DNA from: Plantago major | Lineage: Eukaryota > Streptophyta > Magnoliopsida > Lamiales > Plantaginaceae | Direction: 5' to 3' | Length of the DNA stretch: 64,000 nt | Assembly (NCBI GenBank): GCA_026545765.1 | Contig: CM048840.1 | Span: forward strand, 84,720,877 to 84,784,876 | Shown here: piece after piece, positions 23,501-34,118 of the stretch | Layout of the letters: every line of letters starts with the position of its first letter | How positions within the stretch are numbered: position 1 is the stretch's first letter | Notes under the pieces: generated by a model | Told to the model about the DNA's origin: nothing | The model's input: the letters and a program-made list of their open reading frames with translations, nothing else | The model's database searches: none | Position numbers and translations under genes: made by a program

Positions 23501-26500
23501 GTGAGATTTTCCATTTTATGTATGGGAAGATGGGATTGGGACAAGCAGAAAAGGAAAGTGGGAATATGAGATCGAGACAGAGTATATTCGAAGCTGTTAG
23601 TTAACAGAGCATTTTTTTTCTTTTCTTTTCTAGATGTAACCTCTGAAAATTGGGCCTTGTTTCCTAATCCTAACGGTTGCACCGATTATGGCTACTTTTT
23701 CTCGTTGGTGGTTTGTTTTTCACAGTTTACACATGTTTGGGTAATTCTTAATTGCAATATACTAGCTTAAGTTCAATGAAACTTTGCTCTCTAGAACTTC
23801 CCATGTATACTCCCTCCGTCCCACGCCAGTTGTCTACTTTTGCCATTTCGGGTGTCCCGTTTGAGCTGTCCGCTTTCACTTTTTTACCATTTTAAGAAAA
23901 ATTATACAAATTTATATTCCTCACTACTTCCAATAAAGTCATAAAGTAACTTAAACAAATTTATATTCTCCTTATTTTGCGTGTTGAAAAGCCAAATGGA
24001 CAACTGACATGCAAAGGAGGGAGTATGAAATAATGGATATTCAATTGATTAGAATATAGTTTTGATGTAATGATGGAGAGAGATGTTCTAGTGCATTATT
24101 ATTTTGAAGTCTTTGACTATGTATAGATGGCAATCTAAAAGTCAAAAGATGAACAATAGAAGATAATGAAGGCTGAGTGGGAGTTGCCATGATGCAAAAA
24201 ATAGAAGAAAATTATGTGAATGTGTTTTACCTTGTGGAATGGCCTATATTTATAGGTTAAGCAGTGTCAACTTTGTAATAGAGTTACTGATTTTGAGTTT
24301 AATCTTTCTACTTTACCCGCAAGCAACCTTCTTAAAGTGTACTCCTGCTGTTCATAAGCTTCCCATGTACCATACGCTGTTTTTTCTGTGAAAAAATAAT
24401 GACAAAACTTCTCGGAAAATTTTTTGAGAATTATTTTATGAGAATGAATAAAATTATGGCAATTTAAATTTGTCGGGCTAAAAAACTTGCCAGTTTCTGT
24501 CTTGATTTATGGTCTTATGTAATTTATCTGATCTTACTGTAATGCATCTGCAGGCTATATTCTGTTATTGGATTACATCCAACTTTTTCTCACTTGCGTA
24601 TGGATTAGGTGAGTCCTATTACTGTGATCCTATCATTCTCCATATTTGGCCTTGTGTATTACCCCCGCCCCGATAAGCATGTCCCCTTTCTTTCTGGCAC
24701 CATTTTAAAGACAATTAATAGTTTATTGTTTGTTGTAGAAGAGAGAAATGATAAAGAATTGAAAAGCTAGGAGAGTTGGCAGAGAGAAATGATCATGGAA
24801 AAAATATGAATGATATAGATAGGGGTATGTTAAACGCAGGTCACTTTTTACTAAACGTAGAACACTTTTTTATATATTGCAAATGGCCCTTCAACTGATA
24901 AAAATATAGAATTAGTTCCATTTTTCGGAAAATTTCTCAAATTATCGCATTTTCAAAAATATATAAACGTATATACACTACGGTATCATAACACAACAAA
25001 AATCAATGTTGTACAATCATTAACCATATTATGCCGATAATGAAGAAGTATAATTTTTTAATTTGATATTTATATTGTTTATAATTATTTTATTGCGTTC
25101 GTATATTTAAATTAACTAATATTTCACCAAAATTTAAAAAAAGGGACCAAAAACACGTTTGGTAGCCCTTAAGGCTGCCGGAATAGCCGTCCGGCAGCCT
25201 TGGGCGCTGCCATACGGCCGTTTGGTAGCCTTGAGATCTACCAGATTAAATTTTGTCCGTTTCGTGAGTTTTTTTTGGTTTTTTTTAAAGTAATTAAAAA
25301 TATTGTTTTACTGTGTATGATTTGATTAATTTTTTTTTAATTTATAACATTGCTCTTAAATTTTAATTATGTTTGTTTGAAGATCATAATCACCTTCGTG
25401 TTCTTCAATTATGTTTGTTTGAAGATTCGAAGACAAAGATGTATGTTAGAGAGTTAAATGCATAACTAAAAGTGTTTTTGAATAAAATCACCTTTGTGTT
25501 CTTCGTGTTTTTCTTTTTAAGTTTTTTCGATTTATTCATTCGGATGATAAAATTAATTCGAATAAACTTGTTTGATGTTTTTTAGGTAAAATAGTAATTT
25601 TTTCAAATTATTGAACAATTTTGTAAATTATAATAATAGTGGTATTATATGTAATATGTAAAAATTTGTTCTGCGTTTAGTAAAAAGTGTTCTGCGTTTA
25701 ACATTCCTGTATAGATAATAAAGTAAGAATAATAGTGGTTAGCGGGACGGAGGGAGTATATTTTTTTCTCTCTTTTAAGTTTTACTTAATTCTGGGCACG
25801 TGTATACCTGTACTCTGGCAAAATTTAATCTCATTAGAAACTACAAAGCTTTATCTAAAAAAAAAAAAAAAAAAAAAACACCAGATGTGCCCTCGGAACA
25901 AACAGGCCTCCGGGTGTATGAATAATTACATCTCATCCTGAAAGTCAAGCAAATTTAATGTTTGTTCAATTTTACCCATCTTATAATTTTATTTTTCTTA
26001 TTATGCATTCAACCATTTTTATCATTTGCACTTTTTTATTCTCAAACTTCTCACTTTTCTCTAAGAAACATATTATTTTGTTTCCTCCATTAAGTGATTA
26101 ACTAATTCTCAGAAATGGTCTACATGTAACATGCACACAAGGTATCATCTTTACTTCACTTTTTTTTTTTTTTTTTTAACAGTTTCCAACAATTATTACA
26201 CAGACAGGTATATACTTTATTTTTTCCACGTAACAAGAGCCATAGACTTAATTTATGAATGAGAATATATGCATATCATTTAATGATCAACTAAACATTT
26301 ACACGAGCACAAGGGAGGCTCGAGTATTACAACTTGAATTACATCACAACCATACACAATTCCAAATCACAACCAACTAAAGCAAAATTGCAAAAATTGA
26401 AGAACCAGAACCTTGATAACTCCATAATATCATTATGCTCAGACCAACCTCTCCATTTTCATACCGTATGAAACCGCCCCAAACTAAATTGTTTTGATCC

Positions 26501-28695
26501 TTCCTTACTTACACGCCCAACAGCACTTGTGAGAACTTCAAAATGAAACCTCGATTAAAAAACTCTCTTAACATCTTCTCGGACAACATGTTTGGCCTCA
26601 TCAACTCACAAATATCCAAGTACATAACCTTTCATATACTTCAAATCAGAATCATTCAACCAGAAATCAAATTTTTACCATAAACTGTAAAATTACACAG
26701 CAAAATATGTTTCTAAATGTGATACAAAATCATATCCTCGTTTTTTTTTCGACCTGAAAACTCCACAAATTTCCTACCAGACATCATGAACAGACGAAGA
26801 GGTTGGAACACGAAAGCATGATTCAAGTAGATTAACCGGGTATGGTACTAACAGATTATTACTAATTGGCCTCAATCTTGAATCAGTTGAGATTCATGTA
26901 AAACTGGTACTGATAGTCTGATAGACCCAAGCACCTTCAGAATCACCCCGCAATAGATTATTCAGAACTCGATAACTATAGATTAGAATTAAGAACTATA
27001 CAGGTAAAAAAGTTTGAATCTTCAACCTCATACTTTTTCAAAGCTTTGAAATTTCTTCCTGTCTTCTCTATTCCCTCTAAATCTTCTGGAACCATGGAGA
27101 AGACAATGAAGGAAACCACGGCAGATTACAAGATTTAAAACACTCTCAAATAAACTATTCTATCTAACTTAATACAAATTAGACTCTTCCTTTGCCTCAA
27201 CAGAATGATTATTATTACTACAGTTGTTCTTAATATTTATATAGGTAGAAATTCACAAACGACAAATCAATGGCTGAACGGAACTTGTGAGGTTCTAAAT
27301 TGACAAACATTTGAAGTGAAGTCGAAGCACCAATATGTGAAAAACTCGAATTGTGAAGAAGAGTACTTACCCCTAAATAAACATGACGTCAAGATGTAGA
27401 TAAACACACAAAAAGAAACTCAAACCAAGAGAAACTGGTTGTAATTAACTACTAAACCAGCCTTGTATAGAATAGAGAGAAAGAGCAAACCAAGTTCTTT
27501 GTCGAATTAGCTATCGCCGAGGGTTTCTTCATAAGCCCGAAAAGCTCTGGAGCTGAAATTACTGACGCGAACAACCAATAATTGCATTTCGCGATCCAAG
27601 CACAGATGCCTCTGATGGCTCGATTATAGAAGCAAGCAAAAATCTCTTTGAATCTTGTGACGGGAGCGGATCGACTTCAGAAGAGGAAAGAGATGAGAGG
27701 CCGAATAGATGAATGAAATATATGAGGTGAAAAGATTATGAAGAGAGGAAAGAGATGAGAAGCCGAAGAGAAGAAGCAGCAACGTTCCAAAATTTACACC
27801 ACGCGCTAGTTTATACCTATTAGTATAATTTAATAACAAAGTTTGTAAATTGCAATTCTATTTAAAAATATGTTTTCTATTATTCTAAATTATTTAAAAA
27901 TCTGAGAAGTACAAATGCCATCTTATACATGAAGTACAACATTTTTTGGGCCTCGGTGTAATTGTTAACACTTAGGGGTCCAGTGTAATTTGTGAAATCC
28001 TAGGGGACTCGGTTGTAATTCACCCTTATATATTGAAAGAGGTTTAGATATTATTTCTATATCAGAGACTATACAACTTGTAATTGGAGGAAAAAGCAGA
28101 GAAAATATGAAGATTAACTAGGACACGAGAAATTTGAAATATTGTGTGACATCATTGTATCTTGAGTAACAAAGAATATTTAAAGAGCAACTTTTGTAAG
28201 AAAACATCTCTGCATATTTCATCGATTAATTACATCGTTAGGTCCAAGCATTTTAATGATTGATCGGAGCCAAAAAGAAGTATTACAATATTTATATGAC
28301 AGGCCGGAAACACCTGCCACATCTTTCCATTTGTTTTCTTTTTATTATATTCCATCTAATGTCTCTTCTTTATGTTTATCCCTTTGTACTCAGTCATAAA
28401 GAGACCCGCGGTTAAGAAGTATCTGAACATTCCAATCATCACTGCTCCACCAGTAACATCAGCTTCGAACAGTCCAAAGATGGGATTTTTTGAAAATCTA
28501 AAGAAGTTTTCAGAAGCCCAGGCAAAGAGTGCGGCCTTACAGCAACCACCTGTAGGACAGGCATCTCTGCCATCAACAGCTGAAGCAACAACAAAACCTG
28601 CAAGTCAAAGAATATCTTCTTCATCTGTTCTTAGCCAAAGGATTAAGACCTTAGAGAGAGAAGTTAAAGGAAGAAAGAAGGGGAAGAAGAGGTGA
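14586..28695 (+). CDS. OXA1: Mitochondrial inner-membrane insertase OXA1
   Basis: Nine coding exons: 14586-15049, 15592-15682, 18040-18087, 18830-18888, 19732-19807, 19888-20019, 22834-22941, 24554-24608, 28394-28695. They give 444 aa with all joins in frame. Residues 1 to about 90 are Arg/Ser-rich with few acidic residues at the start, like a mitochondrial presequence. The YidC/Oxa1 core follows: TGCNWWASIALTT with helix 1 (about 156-178), LLRPKLEAVKAEM, KEYGVTPFTPLKG with helix 2, VRNMAEKVPSF, STPDTMLILPVLTALTFW, NAQEGLEGNPT, and the last helices ending ITSNFFSLAYG. A basic matrix tail (ends KGRKKGKKR) fits ribosome binding. OXA1 inserts mitochondrially made subunits of respiratory complexes. 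Length matches plant OXA1 (about 430 aa). Introns of 2-4 kb hold many transposons, yet no exon is damaged. Exon 4 uses a weak donor GA/GTATGG. Confidence 0.95.
15819..16463. mobile_element. hAT-like element in OXA1 intron 2, 645 bp
   Basis: Ends CTATGAAGCACGGGGA and (rc) CTGGGAAGCACAGGGA match in 13 of 16 positions. Flanks gtagacgt (15811-15818) and gtagactg (16464-16471) match in 6 of 8. Inner ends carry ACGTATCC repeats in inverted order. No coding frame. Confidence 0.7.
18247..18801. mobile_element. MITE with gagatgg-type ends in OXA1 intron 3
   Basis: Inverted ends CCATCTCTAGTGGTGACTC and GAGTCACCATTAGAGATGG (one mismatch) enclose about 550 bp. The interior has a G16-17 run near 18538 and a perfect palindrome at 18697-18744. 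The target duplication was not resolved. The element ends only about 30 bp before exon 4. Confidence 0.7.
18697..18744. repeat. Perfect 21-bp inverted repeat, 6-bp loop
   Basis: Left arm 18697-18717 (tggtgagcatgttttggatca) is exactly complementary to 18724-18744, with ccattg between. If transcribed in the OXA1 pre-mRNA it would form a stable hairpin. Confidence 0.95.
20848..21440 (+). mobile_element. TRIM retrotransposon in OXA1 intron 6
   Basis: Two direct repeats, 20848-21055 (208 bp, TGTAACATCCC...GTTACA) and 21243-21440, enclose a 187-bp interior. The interior begins after 2 nt with PBS TGGTATCAGAG (21058-21068, initiator tRNA-Met type) and ends with a purine tract AAGGGGGTAG (21231-21240). 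No coding capacity. The right LTR lacks the final 6 bases (GTTACA) and a 4-5 bp ccgg unit, and no target duplication is seen, so the right end is damaged. The LTR text (CCCACATCGC..., GGCCCAAAGCGGACAATATC) is typical of widespread plant TRIMs. Confidence 0.9.
21659..22240. repeat. Diverged tandem duplication, unit about 292 bp
   Basis: 21659-21950 and 21951 to about 22240 share long blocks, e.g. ttcattcccgaagagtat, ggattatacatttcaaata and ctaaattcagat. There are roughly 10 percent differences plus small indels. It is non-coding and lies in OXA1 intron 6 just downstream of the TRIM. Confidence 0.8.
23810..24023. mobile_element. Stowaway MITE in OXA1 intron 7, 214 bp
   Basis: CTCCCTCCGTCCCA end after TA (23808-23809), GGAGGGAG end before TA (24024-24025). 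The subterminal parts match in inverted order (cagttgtc / gacaactg). Confidence 0.9.
24662..25756. mobile_element. Stowaway MITE interrupted by a hAT-like element, OXA1 intron 8
   Basis: The left end is diverged (TA then CCCCCGCCCCGATAAG at 24662). The right end GCGGGACGGAGGGAG is followed by TA at 25757. Removing the 888-bp insert and one target copy leaves about 200 bp, a normal Stowaway size. The left end is weak, so moderate confidence. Confidence 0.6.
24822..25709. mobile_element. Non-autonomous hAT-like element, 888 bp, 8-bp TSD
   Basis: Inverted ends share ATGTTAAACGCAG...ACTTTTTACTAAACG over about 35 bp. Identical 8-bp flanks tatagata lie at 24814-24821 and 25710-25717. The interior holds a GC-rich hairpin (AAGGCTGCCGG / CCGGCAGCCTT, 25171-25201) and is otherwise AT-rich without a frame. 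Confidence 0.87.
25758..28393. other. Remainder of OXA1 intron 8, possible captured fragment
   Basis: Contains poly(A) and poly(T) tracts (25859-25879, 26161-26177). About 26.3-27.8 kb is less AT-rich and on the minus strand resembles a 5' UTR-like transcript with a possible donor (GGGGTAAGTAC near 27375). No coding frame is recognisable. 27950-28026 ends in ...AATTCACCC, like the right end of the 895-bp element at 8873-9767, but no matching left end was found. Confidence 0.4.
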
Positions 28696-28786
28696 TCGAT
28701 ATATCAAGTAGCAGCTATCAGGTAAAAGATACGTTATAACTACACCGATTAATTCTGTTTGGCACGTTTGCTGTGCCAACAGAGAA

Positions 28787-28792
28787 AATAAA
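28787..28792 (+). terminator. Putative OXA1 polyadenylation signal
   Basis: AATAAA about 92 bp after the OXA1 stop codon, followed by T-rich sequence. Confidence 0.55.
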
Positions 28793-28799
28793 GTTCTTT

Positions 28800-29575
28800 A
28801 TGGTATGAATAATACACATTTTGTATCGTAGGAGAGGTGTACTACTTATAGGTAAAGTTTTGGTAGATTATACTAGTGCATTGCCACTACAATCTACTAT
28901 ATGATGACAGATTCATGAGATCTCAAGATATTAGTCAAAATTCTGATTCCTGCATCTTGGATTTAATGATCATAATGTTAACCATTCAGAAACTTGTGTT
29001 GATAATTTTTTTCCCTTCATGTATGTGTTTTGTTAGTTCGGATATGTACATCGGCTGTAGTGTAATTACTGTACTGAATGCTTCCAAATCTGTTGTAACT
29101 AATGGTTTTGGTTGCATTGTGTGAACACGACATGATTTGAACAAATATATACACCATCGTAAAATTCTATACATTTGTCATTTTTTTTTTTTTTGAACGT
29201 CCACATAACTTCATACATACTAAAAAAAAAAAAGAGTTACTCACACAAAACAAACAATAAACAATTTCAACTTTAAATGCAAATTACACATTTGGCGGCC
29301 ACACGCTGATGTTTCGGTTATTCAGTTCAAGTTCAGGTATTCAACACTTCGGGCGGGTCCATTTTGGTCAACAATTCGGGCGGGTCCATTTTGGTCAATT
29401 AGTTTCTTGTCACTGTATTTGTAGTGCCTCTCGTATTAGTCTTCAGGTCCATTTTTGTTATTTTAATGATTATATTTTTTTTTTACTAAAAAAAAAAAAA
29501 AAAATAGTACTATGTCTGTCAGCGAGTCGGTCGGTTAGGCGCCAACTGCCACCCACCCGTCTAGTGGCGGGTAAT
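28800..29575. other. OXA1 downstream spacer
   Basis: No gene. Includes A/T homopolymers (29178-29193, 29221-29233, 29485-29503) and the 27-bp repeat at 29348-29401. Confidence 0.5.
29348..29401. repeat. 27-bp tandem duplication
   Basis: Two copies of ttcgggcgggtccattttgg, offset by 27 bp (29348 and 29375). Confidence 0.9.
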
Positions 29576-30061
29576 CAGGGGCGGACTCAAGATTTAGATT
29601 TTTTGGGGGGGGGGGGTTGGGGAAATTATATATTATATTATTGGATAGCAGGCTTAATTAGTCGGGTCGGATTTCAAATGTCCACATACAAATAACTGAT
29701 ATTTAATTATGTGATGTTTGATCTCATACATTTAATGCAATATTTCATAGCATGAGTTCAACATAGTTCCAGCGCATATAAACTGAAAATTCGCACTTAA
29801 TCTACAAGCACAATCACACACCTTGTTGGTGATTACAAAATTAAAGCCCCTATCAAATTACATAAGTCGAAGATAGGGCAAGCATTCCAAAATAAAGCAA
29901 CATGAGCAACTGAACGGCAAATAGAAGTGATCTGCATAATGAAAGTGTGGAACACGGTCACATTTCAGAAAACTAATGAAAGTAAAAATGTTGATGATTA
30001 ATATTAATCGATGACATGCCTAGTAGATGGTGCAAACTTGAATGATTCTCCATCTTAAATC

Positions 30062-31286
30062 TCACTTACGAACCTTGAATTGAACCTGACGTTTTTTCAT
30101 GACTTCAAATTCATCTATAATTGAATCAACATTAAAAGACCGAGTGATTTCTTTCTCGATATTCATCTACGTAACCTTGTCTTCACAATTTTCATCGCAG
30201 AAAATGCACATTTTGATGTAGCCGTAGAAACTGAGAGAGTCAAAATTAGTCTTATCAACCGATCAACAAGGGGATATGTTAATACGGATATATGTCTAAT
30301 CCGTTAAGGGCGCCATAGAGCGTGTCCTGGAGCGCATCAAGGCTAAAATAGCCAATTCAGTACTTATCCGACCTTGGCTAGTCCGCCTTGAGGAAAATCA
30401 TCTGGGTCAATCAGTACGCTCAAGTCAATACACCTCTTCAGCTGGTCTGAACTAGCTAGGTGCACGACTTCCGAACCTGACAAGAGGTCACATGGCCTCA
30501 CCAAGTACAACTCACTGTCAGTCCTAGGATGCCAAACGGACCGGACGAGATTAACTCGGACGCCACCTTAACAATAAGACCAAACGTATACACTGGAACC
30601 TCCAAGATACTTCAGAGTAGCTAGTATCTCAGACCGTCACTGAGCTACGTAGGAACAGACCTACTCAACAGAGCTCGAATCATTCTAAAAGGTCTCACAC
30701 GGATCCATCAGGGAAAATAGTACTCTGGGGAGCGAAAAGACCAAATTATCCTCCCAGGGCCATCTAATGGTGTTGGACTCTCACATACTATTGGGTCATG
30801 GGCTAAGGGAGCATTGTTGTCCAATTTCTGAACATACACTTGACATCATCTTATGAACCTCTTCATATGTACATGATAACTATAAATATATTACAAGGTC
30901 CAGGACCTTAAGGTAAGTCAAATAGAAGTAATTTTGGACATTATAATCTTCCTCATAACTACTACATTGAGAGACTTCCTCTCTCTTTTGAGTAAAATCT
31001 CTTTCCGGTTTGACATCTAGCAAATCGGATTTCTTATCTAACCCCCCCCCCCCCCCCCACTTAATCTTTTCAGGTGTGTCGGACTTCAAGTTGGAGGCGG
31101 ACCTTAGTAGTAGTTTAGTTAGTGTTTGAGGCTCAACCCCTCAACAGGATATATGGTTGACTTCTCTGACTTCAACAATAGTTGGCACATTTCAGAAAGA
31201 GATTGCACATCTTTAAACTGCACATTATTTCGAATATCGAGTTCAAAAAGCTCCAGTTGATACTTTAGACGTAGTTGTTCTTCATT
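30062..31286 (-). pseudogene. hAT transposase C-terminal remnant (ZMYM1-like), split by a solo LTR
   Basis: The minus frame from 31286 reads NEEQLRLKYQLELFEL and runs to 31147. After excising the solo LTR and one GGATA copy, it continues in the same frame as YPLVDRLIRLILTLSVSTAT through AFSAMKIVKTRLR. This is the hAT C-terminal dimerisation region. A frame break with loss of about 15-20 codons follows, then a second frame (FNVDSIIDEFEVMKKRQVQF) to a stop at 30064-30062. Family proteins are 700-800 aa, so only the last ~120 residues survive. A CAGGGGCGGA motif near 29577 may be the element's 3' end. Confidence 0.85.
30277..31146. mobile_element. Solo LTR, 870 bp, 5-bp TSD GGATA
   Basis: Starts TGTTAATACGG, ends CCTCAACA, and is flanked by ggata on both sides (30272-30276, 31147-31151). 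The inside has a plausible plus-strand TATA (ataaatata near 30882) and a C18 run near 31041. The perfect duplication and the restored reading frame of the host hAT fix the boundaries. No PBS or coding region adjoins, so the internal part was lost by LTR-LTR recombination. Superfamily (copia or gypsy) is not determined. Confidence 0.93.
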
Positions 31287-31499
31287 ATTTCGTATTTATT
31301 TATCATTCATTACGTTTTGCTAAAAATGCTCTTTTTCTTAGTATATAATAAATGTTGATCTCGATTTAATACTTTATTTCATAATCAAAATCCTAAACAA
31401 TAAATAATAAATATAATTTTTTTTGGGGGGGGGGGGGGGAAATCTAAATTTCAAAAAATATTACATATATGTTTTTAAAAAAATCTTGGGTAACCAAAA

Positions 31500-31965
31500 A
31501 ATTAACTGTGTTAGTTTTTTGCCAAAAAACTAACCGACGGGTGCGGTTGGATGGTGGGCGGGATGACAAGCTCGGTGGTCGGTTATTTGTTTGGTACACC
31601 CCTACATTGAACTAATATATCATCTATATCAATCGTTCCATAATCATGAATTAATCTATCACAACTAGCATACACTAAATCACAACCATCCTCGACGGGA
31701 ATAGAGGTTATAACACCTTAGTCTAACCAATTGAGTAAGATATTGGAAAGAATATAAAAAATATAGGCACCTTTATACTCCCTCCGTGCCATTAAAAAAC
31801 TTCATAGATTTCCTTTTTTGGTATTTCATTATAAAGTTTCTAATCCAAAAAAGAAAAGTTTTTACCCCATAACTAATTATTTATTATTTATTTTCCCTAT
31901 TTTATAATTATTTTATTCACTATCTCACTTACAATTTTATCGATATAATACCACTCACAAATTAA
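31500..31965. other. Transposon-end-like sequence and partial Stowaway end
   Basis: 31510-31606 carries GCGGTTGG/GGTCGG motifs and ends GTACACCCCTACA, like the outer end of a hAT element read backwards. 31787 starts CTCCCTCCGTGCC after TA, like one Stowaway end whose partner is not clear. Confidence 0.4.
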
Positions 31966-31967
31966 TA

Positions 31968-32227
31968 CTCCCTCCTTTCTTTTAGAAGGTTTACCTCTTG
32001 GTTTCGGGTAAATTTTAATAAAATAAAATAAAATAATGAAGTAGATGGTAAAAACTAAAAAGTAAGATAGAAAATAGGAAAAGTAAGTGAGAGAATATAT
32101 AAAGTATGAAAAGATTGTTTACAAAATTAATAAGTAGATATAGTGGATTTTCAAAAAAATAAATGTTAAACTTAAAAAAAAACTTCCTAAATAGTAAAAA
32201 ATAAACCTTTAAAAAGAACGAAAGGAG
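31968..32227. mobile_element. Stowaway MITE, 260 bp
   Basis: CTCCCTCCTTTCTTTTAGAAGG on the left and CGAAAGGAG on the right, with flanking TA (31966-31967, 32228-32229) and AGGTTTA / TAAACCT in inverted order just inside. Confidence 0.85.
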
Positions 32228-32327
32228 TATTTAACTAATTCTTATTAAACCAAGAGAAAGTAGCTCCTAGGAAGTACTTCAAATGTCCGCTCTCTCTTTA
32301 TGTGATCTAAATCTGGACTCCGAATTA

Positions 32328-33060
32328 GGGGTGTACAAAAAAAAAAAAAAAAAAAAAAAAACCACCCGCCCCGCTCGCCATTTCGCCTGCCGGTTATTTT
32401 TTGGCACAAAACCGCCATGGTTAACTATTTGGTTACCCACCACTAGGCGGGTGGATGTGTGCCAACCGTCTAACCGCCGACCCGCGTGCATAATACTAGT
32501 TACCCGCGTACATAATACTAGTTATATTTTTTTGTATTTCTTATTTATGAATACTCCATATAATAATGGTAATCTTCCTCTACTCATGAACATGGATATC
32601 AACATGGAATATTATCATGATGTTAAAACCTTTTGTACTCACGAATCTGCTCTTCTCTAATCAATGAAGCATATGCTAGTTGCTACAAATGAATTTGGTC
32701 TTCTGATCATCATTCATCATCTAGCATGTACCAATATATTTGAAAGTTCATGGATTTGTATTTGTAATTTATTTACTTATATTTTTTGGTTATTATCAAA
32801 CTTGAAACTTGTGCCATGTTTGACAATGTATTAGGGAATGTTTTATTTTGTATTTTAAAATTATTTACTCTATTTAAACATTGTAATATATGTTCTAGTT
32901 TTAACGTGTGAAAACCGCCAATCCACCCGCTATCTGCCCGCATAATAAAGCTAACCAACCCGCGGCGGTTTGGTGAAAACTCCACTCGTCGTGGTTAGTG
33001 ATTTGGCCTAATCATCATAGACGAGTCGGTTAGAGTTTTGATAAATAACCGCCCGTAAAC
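32328..33060. mobile_element. Possible hAT-like element remnant
   Basis: The left end AGGGGTGTACAAAA with an A22 run and ACCACCCGCC motifs faces a right end of CCGCCCGTAAACATCCTT. The ends are partly complementary and both sides are rich in (A)ACCGCC. No matching target duplication was found. Confidence 0.45.
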
Positions 33061-33294
33061 ATCCTTTCTCAAAAACCAATTAATTAAGACAAATATACAA
33101 GTGCACATAACACATACTCCAGGTAGCATTTTTGCAATTTAGCATAAAAATCCTTTGTTTGATGTATTCAACGGCAATAGGCGCGTCACTAATTAATGCA
33201 TTAATTAAGTACATGATCGTCCACGGTCCACCTATAAAGATGAAAATAATTTCGTCGTCATAAATAAGAGGAAGCCAATAAAATAAGTGTAAGG

Positions 33295-33416
33295 GTATGT
33301 TATCTTCGTTTGAACAAAATATAATTGAATTATAATATAAAATATAACTAAGCAAAACTGAACTAAATAGATCTGAACTAAACTGAATGAGTTTGCAGAC
33401 GAAGAGAACAGAGCAT
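33295..33416. mobile_element. Short MITE-like repeat, family F (copy 2)
   Basis: Inverted relative of 4944-5066, with the same core and a GTATGTTATCTTCG / CGAAGAGAACAGAGC end pair. About 85 percent identical by eye over 120 bp. Confidence 0.7.
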
Positions 33417-33822
33417 AAGTCTGCTGAGAGACAGTCTCTAGATAATTTATATAAAGACGGACTTATGTTGTCAATAAAATTATCGATATTAGTAATTAAA
33501 ATGTCTATTTTATCTAGAGACCGTCTATTGTGATAAAATAAAATATAAGCTAAAAACGAAATCTGAATCACAAATTCTAATGAGAGACGATCTCTACATA
33601 ACTTATCTAGAGACAATCTATATTTTTTGGAAAAATGATCTATGTTATTAATCAAAATGTCTATGTTGATAACGAAATTCATTTCTTTTGTAAGGTAAAA
33701 AACATCAATATTGATAACATAGACGTTTTGATTAATAACATCGATGATTTTGTTGATAACATAGGTTCGACTTTAGATAAATTATTTAGATACCGTATTG
33801 TTCAATTAAAATTTTTGTGAAG
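33417..33822. repeat. Diverged repeats of a gagacggtctct-type sequence
   Basis: Several copies in both orientations of GAGAGAC(A/G)(A/G)TCTCTA and of taatcaaaatgtctat-like text. This resembles a decayed inverted-repeat MITE. The 200-residue open frame on the minus strand is a product of these repeats, not a gene. Confidence 0.5.
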
Positions 33823-34060
33823 CCAATAAACGAATAAACTAGTGAGTGAGTCCACCACATTACATCACCATCATCATCTTCTTCTCTTGCACGACACAGT
33901 CAAAGACTCAAAGTAGTTCCAACTTTGTTGTGCTCAGACTCTGGTGACCTACTACTAACTCTATCTGCTCAACTACTACTAGCTTCTTCTTCTACTCCAT
34001 TGCTAAATTCATCACCATTTCAATTATAAACTTACGTTTTCCCCTTTCTAAATCAACATA

Positions 34061-34083
34061 TTAATTAATTAATTAATTAATTA
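34061..34083. repeat. (TTAA)n microsatellite in the LACS 5' leader
   Basis: TTAATTAATTAA run ending 35 bp before the LACS start codon. Confidence 0.95.
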
Positions 34084-34118
34084 TATTGTACACAGACAGA
34101 CAGACGTTGGATATCGGA

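Noticed and set aside
28986-29174. Minus-strand frame after OXA1
   Set aside because: Lies in the OXA1 3' flank, short and featureless.
29309-29695. 128-codon frame
   Set aside because: Built on a 27-bp duplication, a poly(A) run and a poly(G) run; no domain.
32283-32660. 125-codon plus-strand frame with a lysine run
   Set aside because: The Lys run is the A22 tract of a transposon end; the rest has no recognisable feature.
33080-33682. 200-codon minus-strand open frame
   Set aside because: It runs across a family F repeat and inverted gagacggtctct repeats. Low-complexity translation, no domain, and the same peptide text appears at the other repeat copy (4926-5207).
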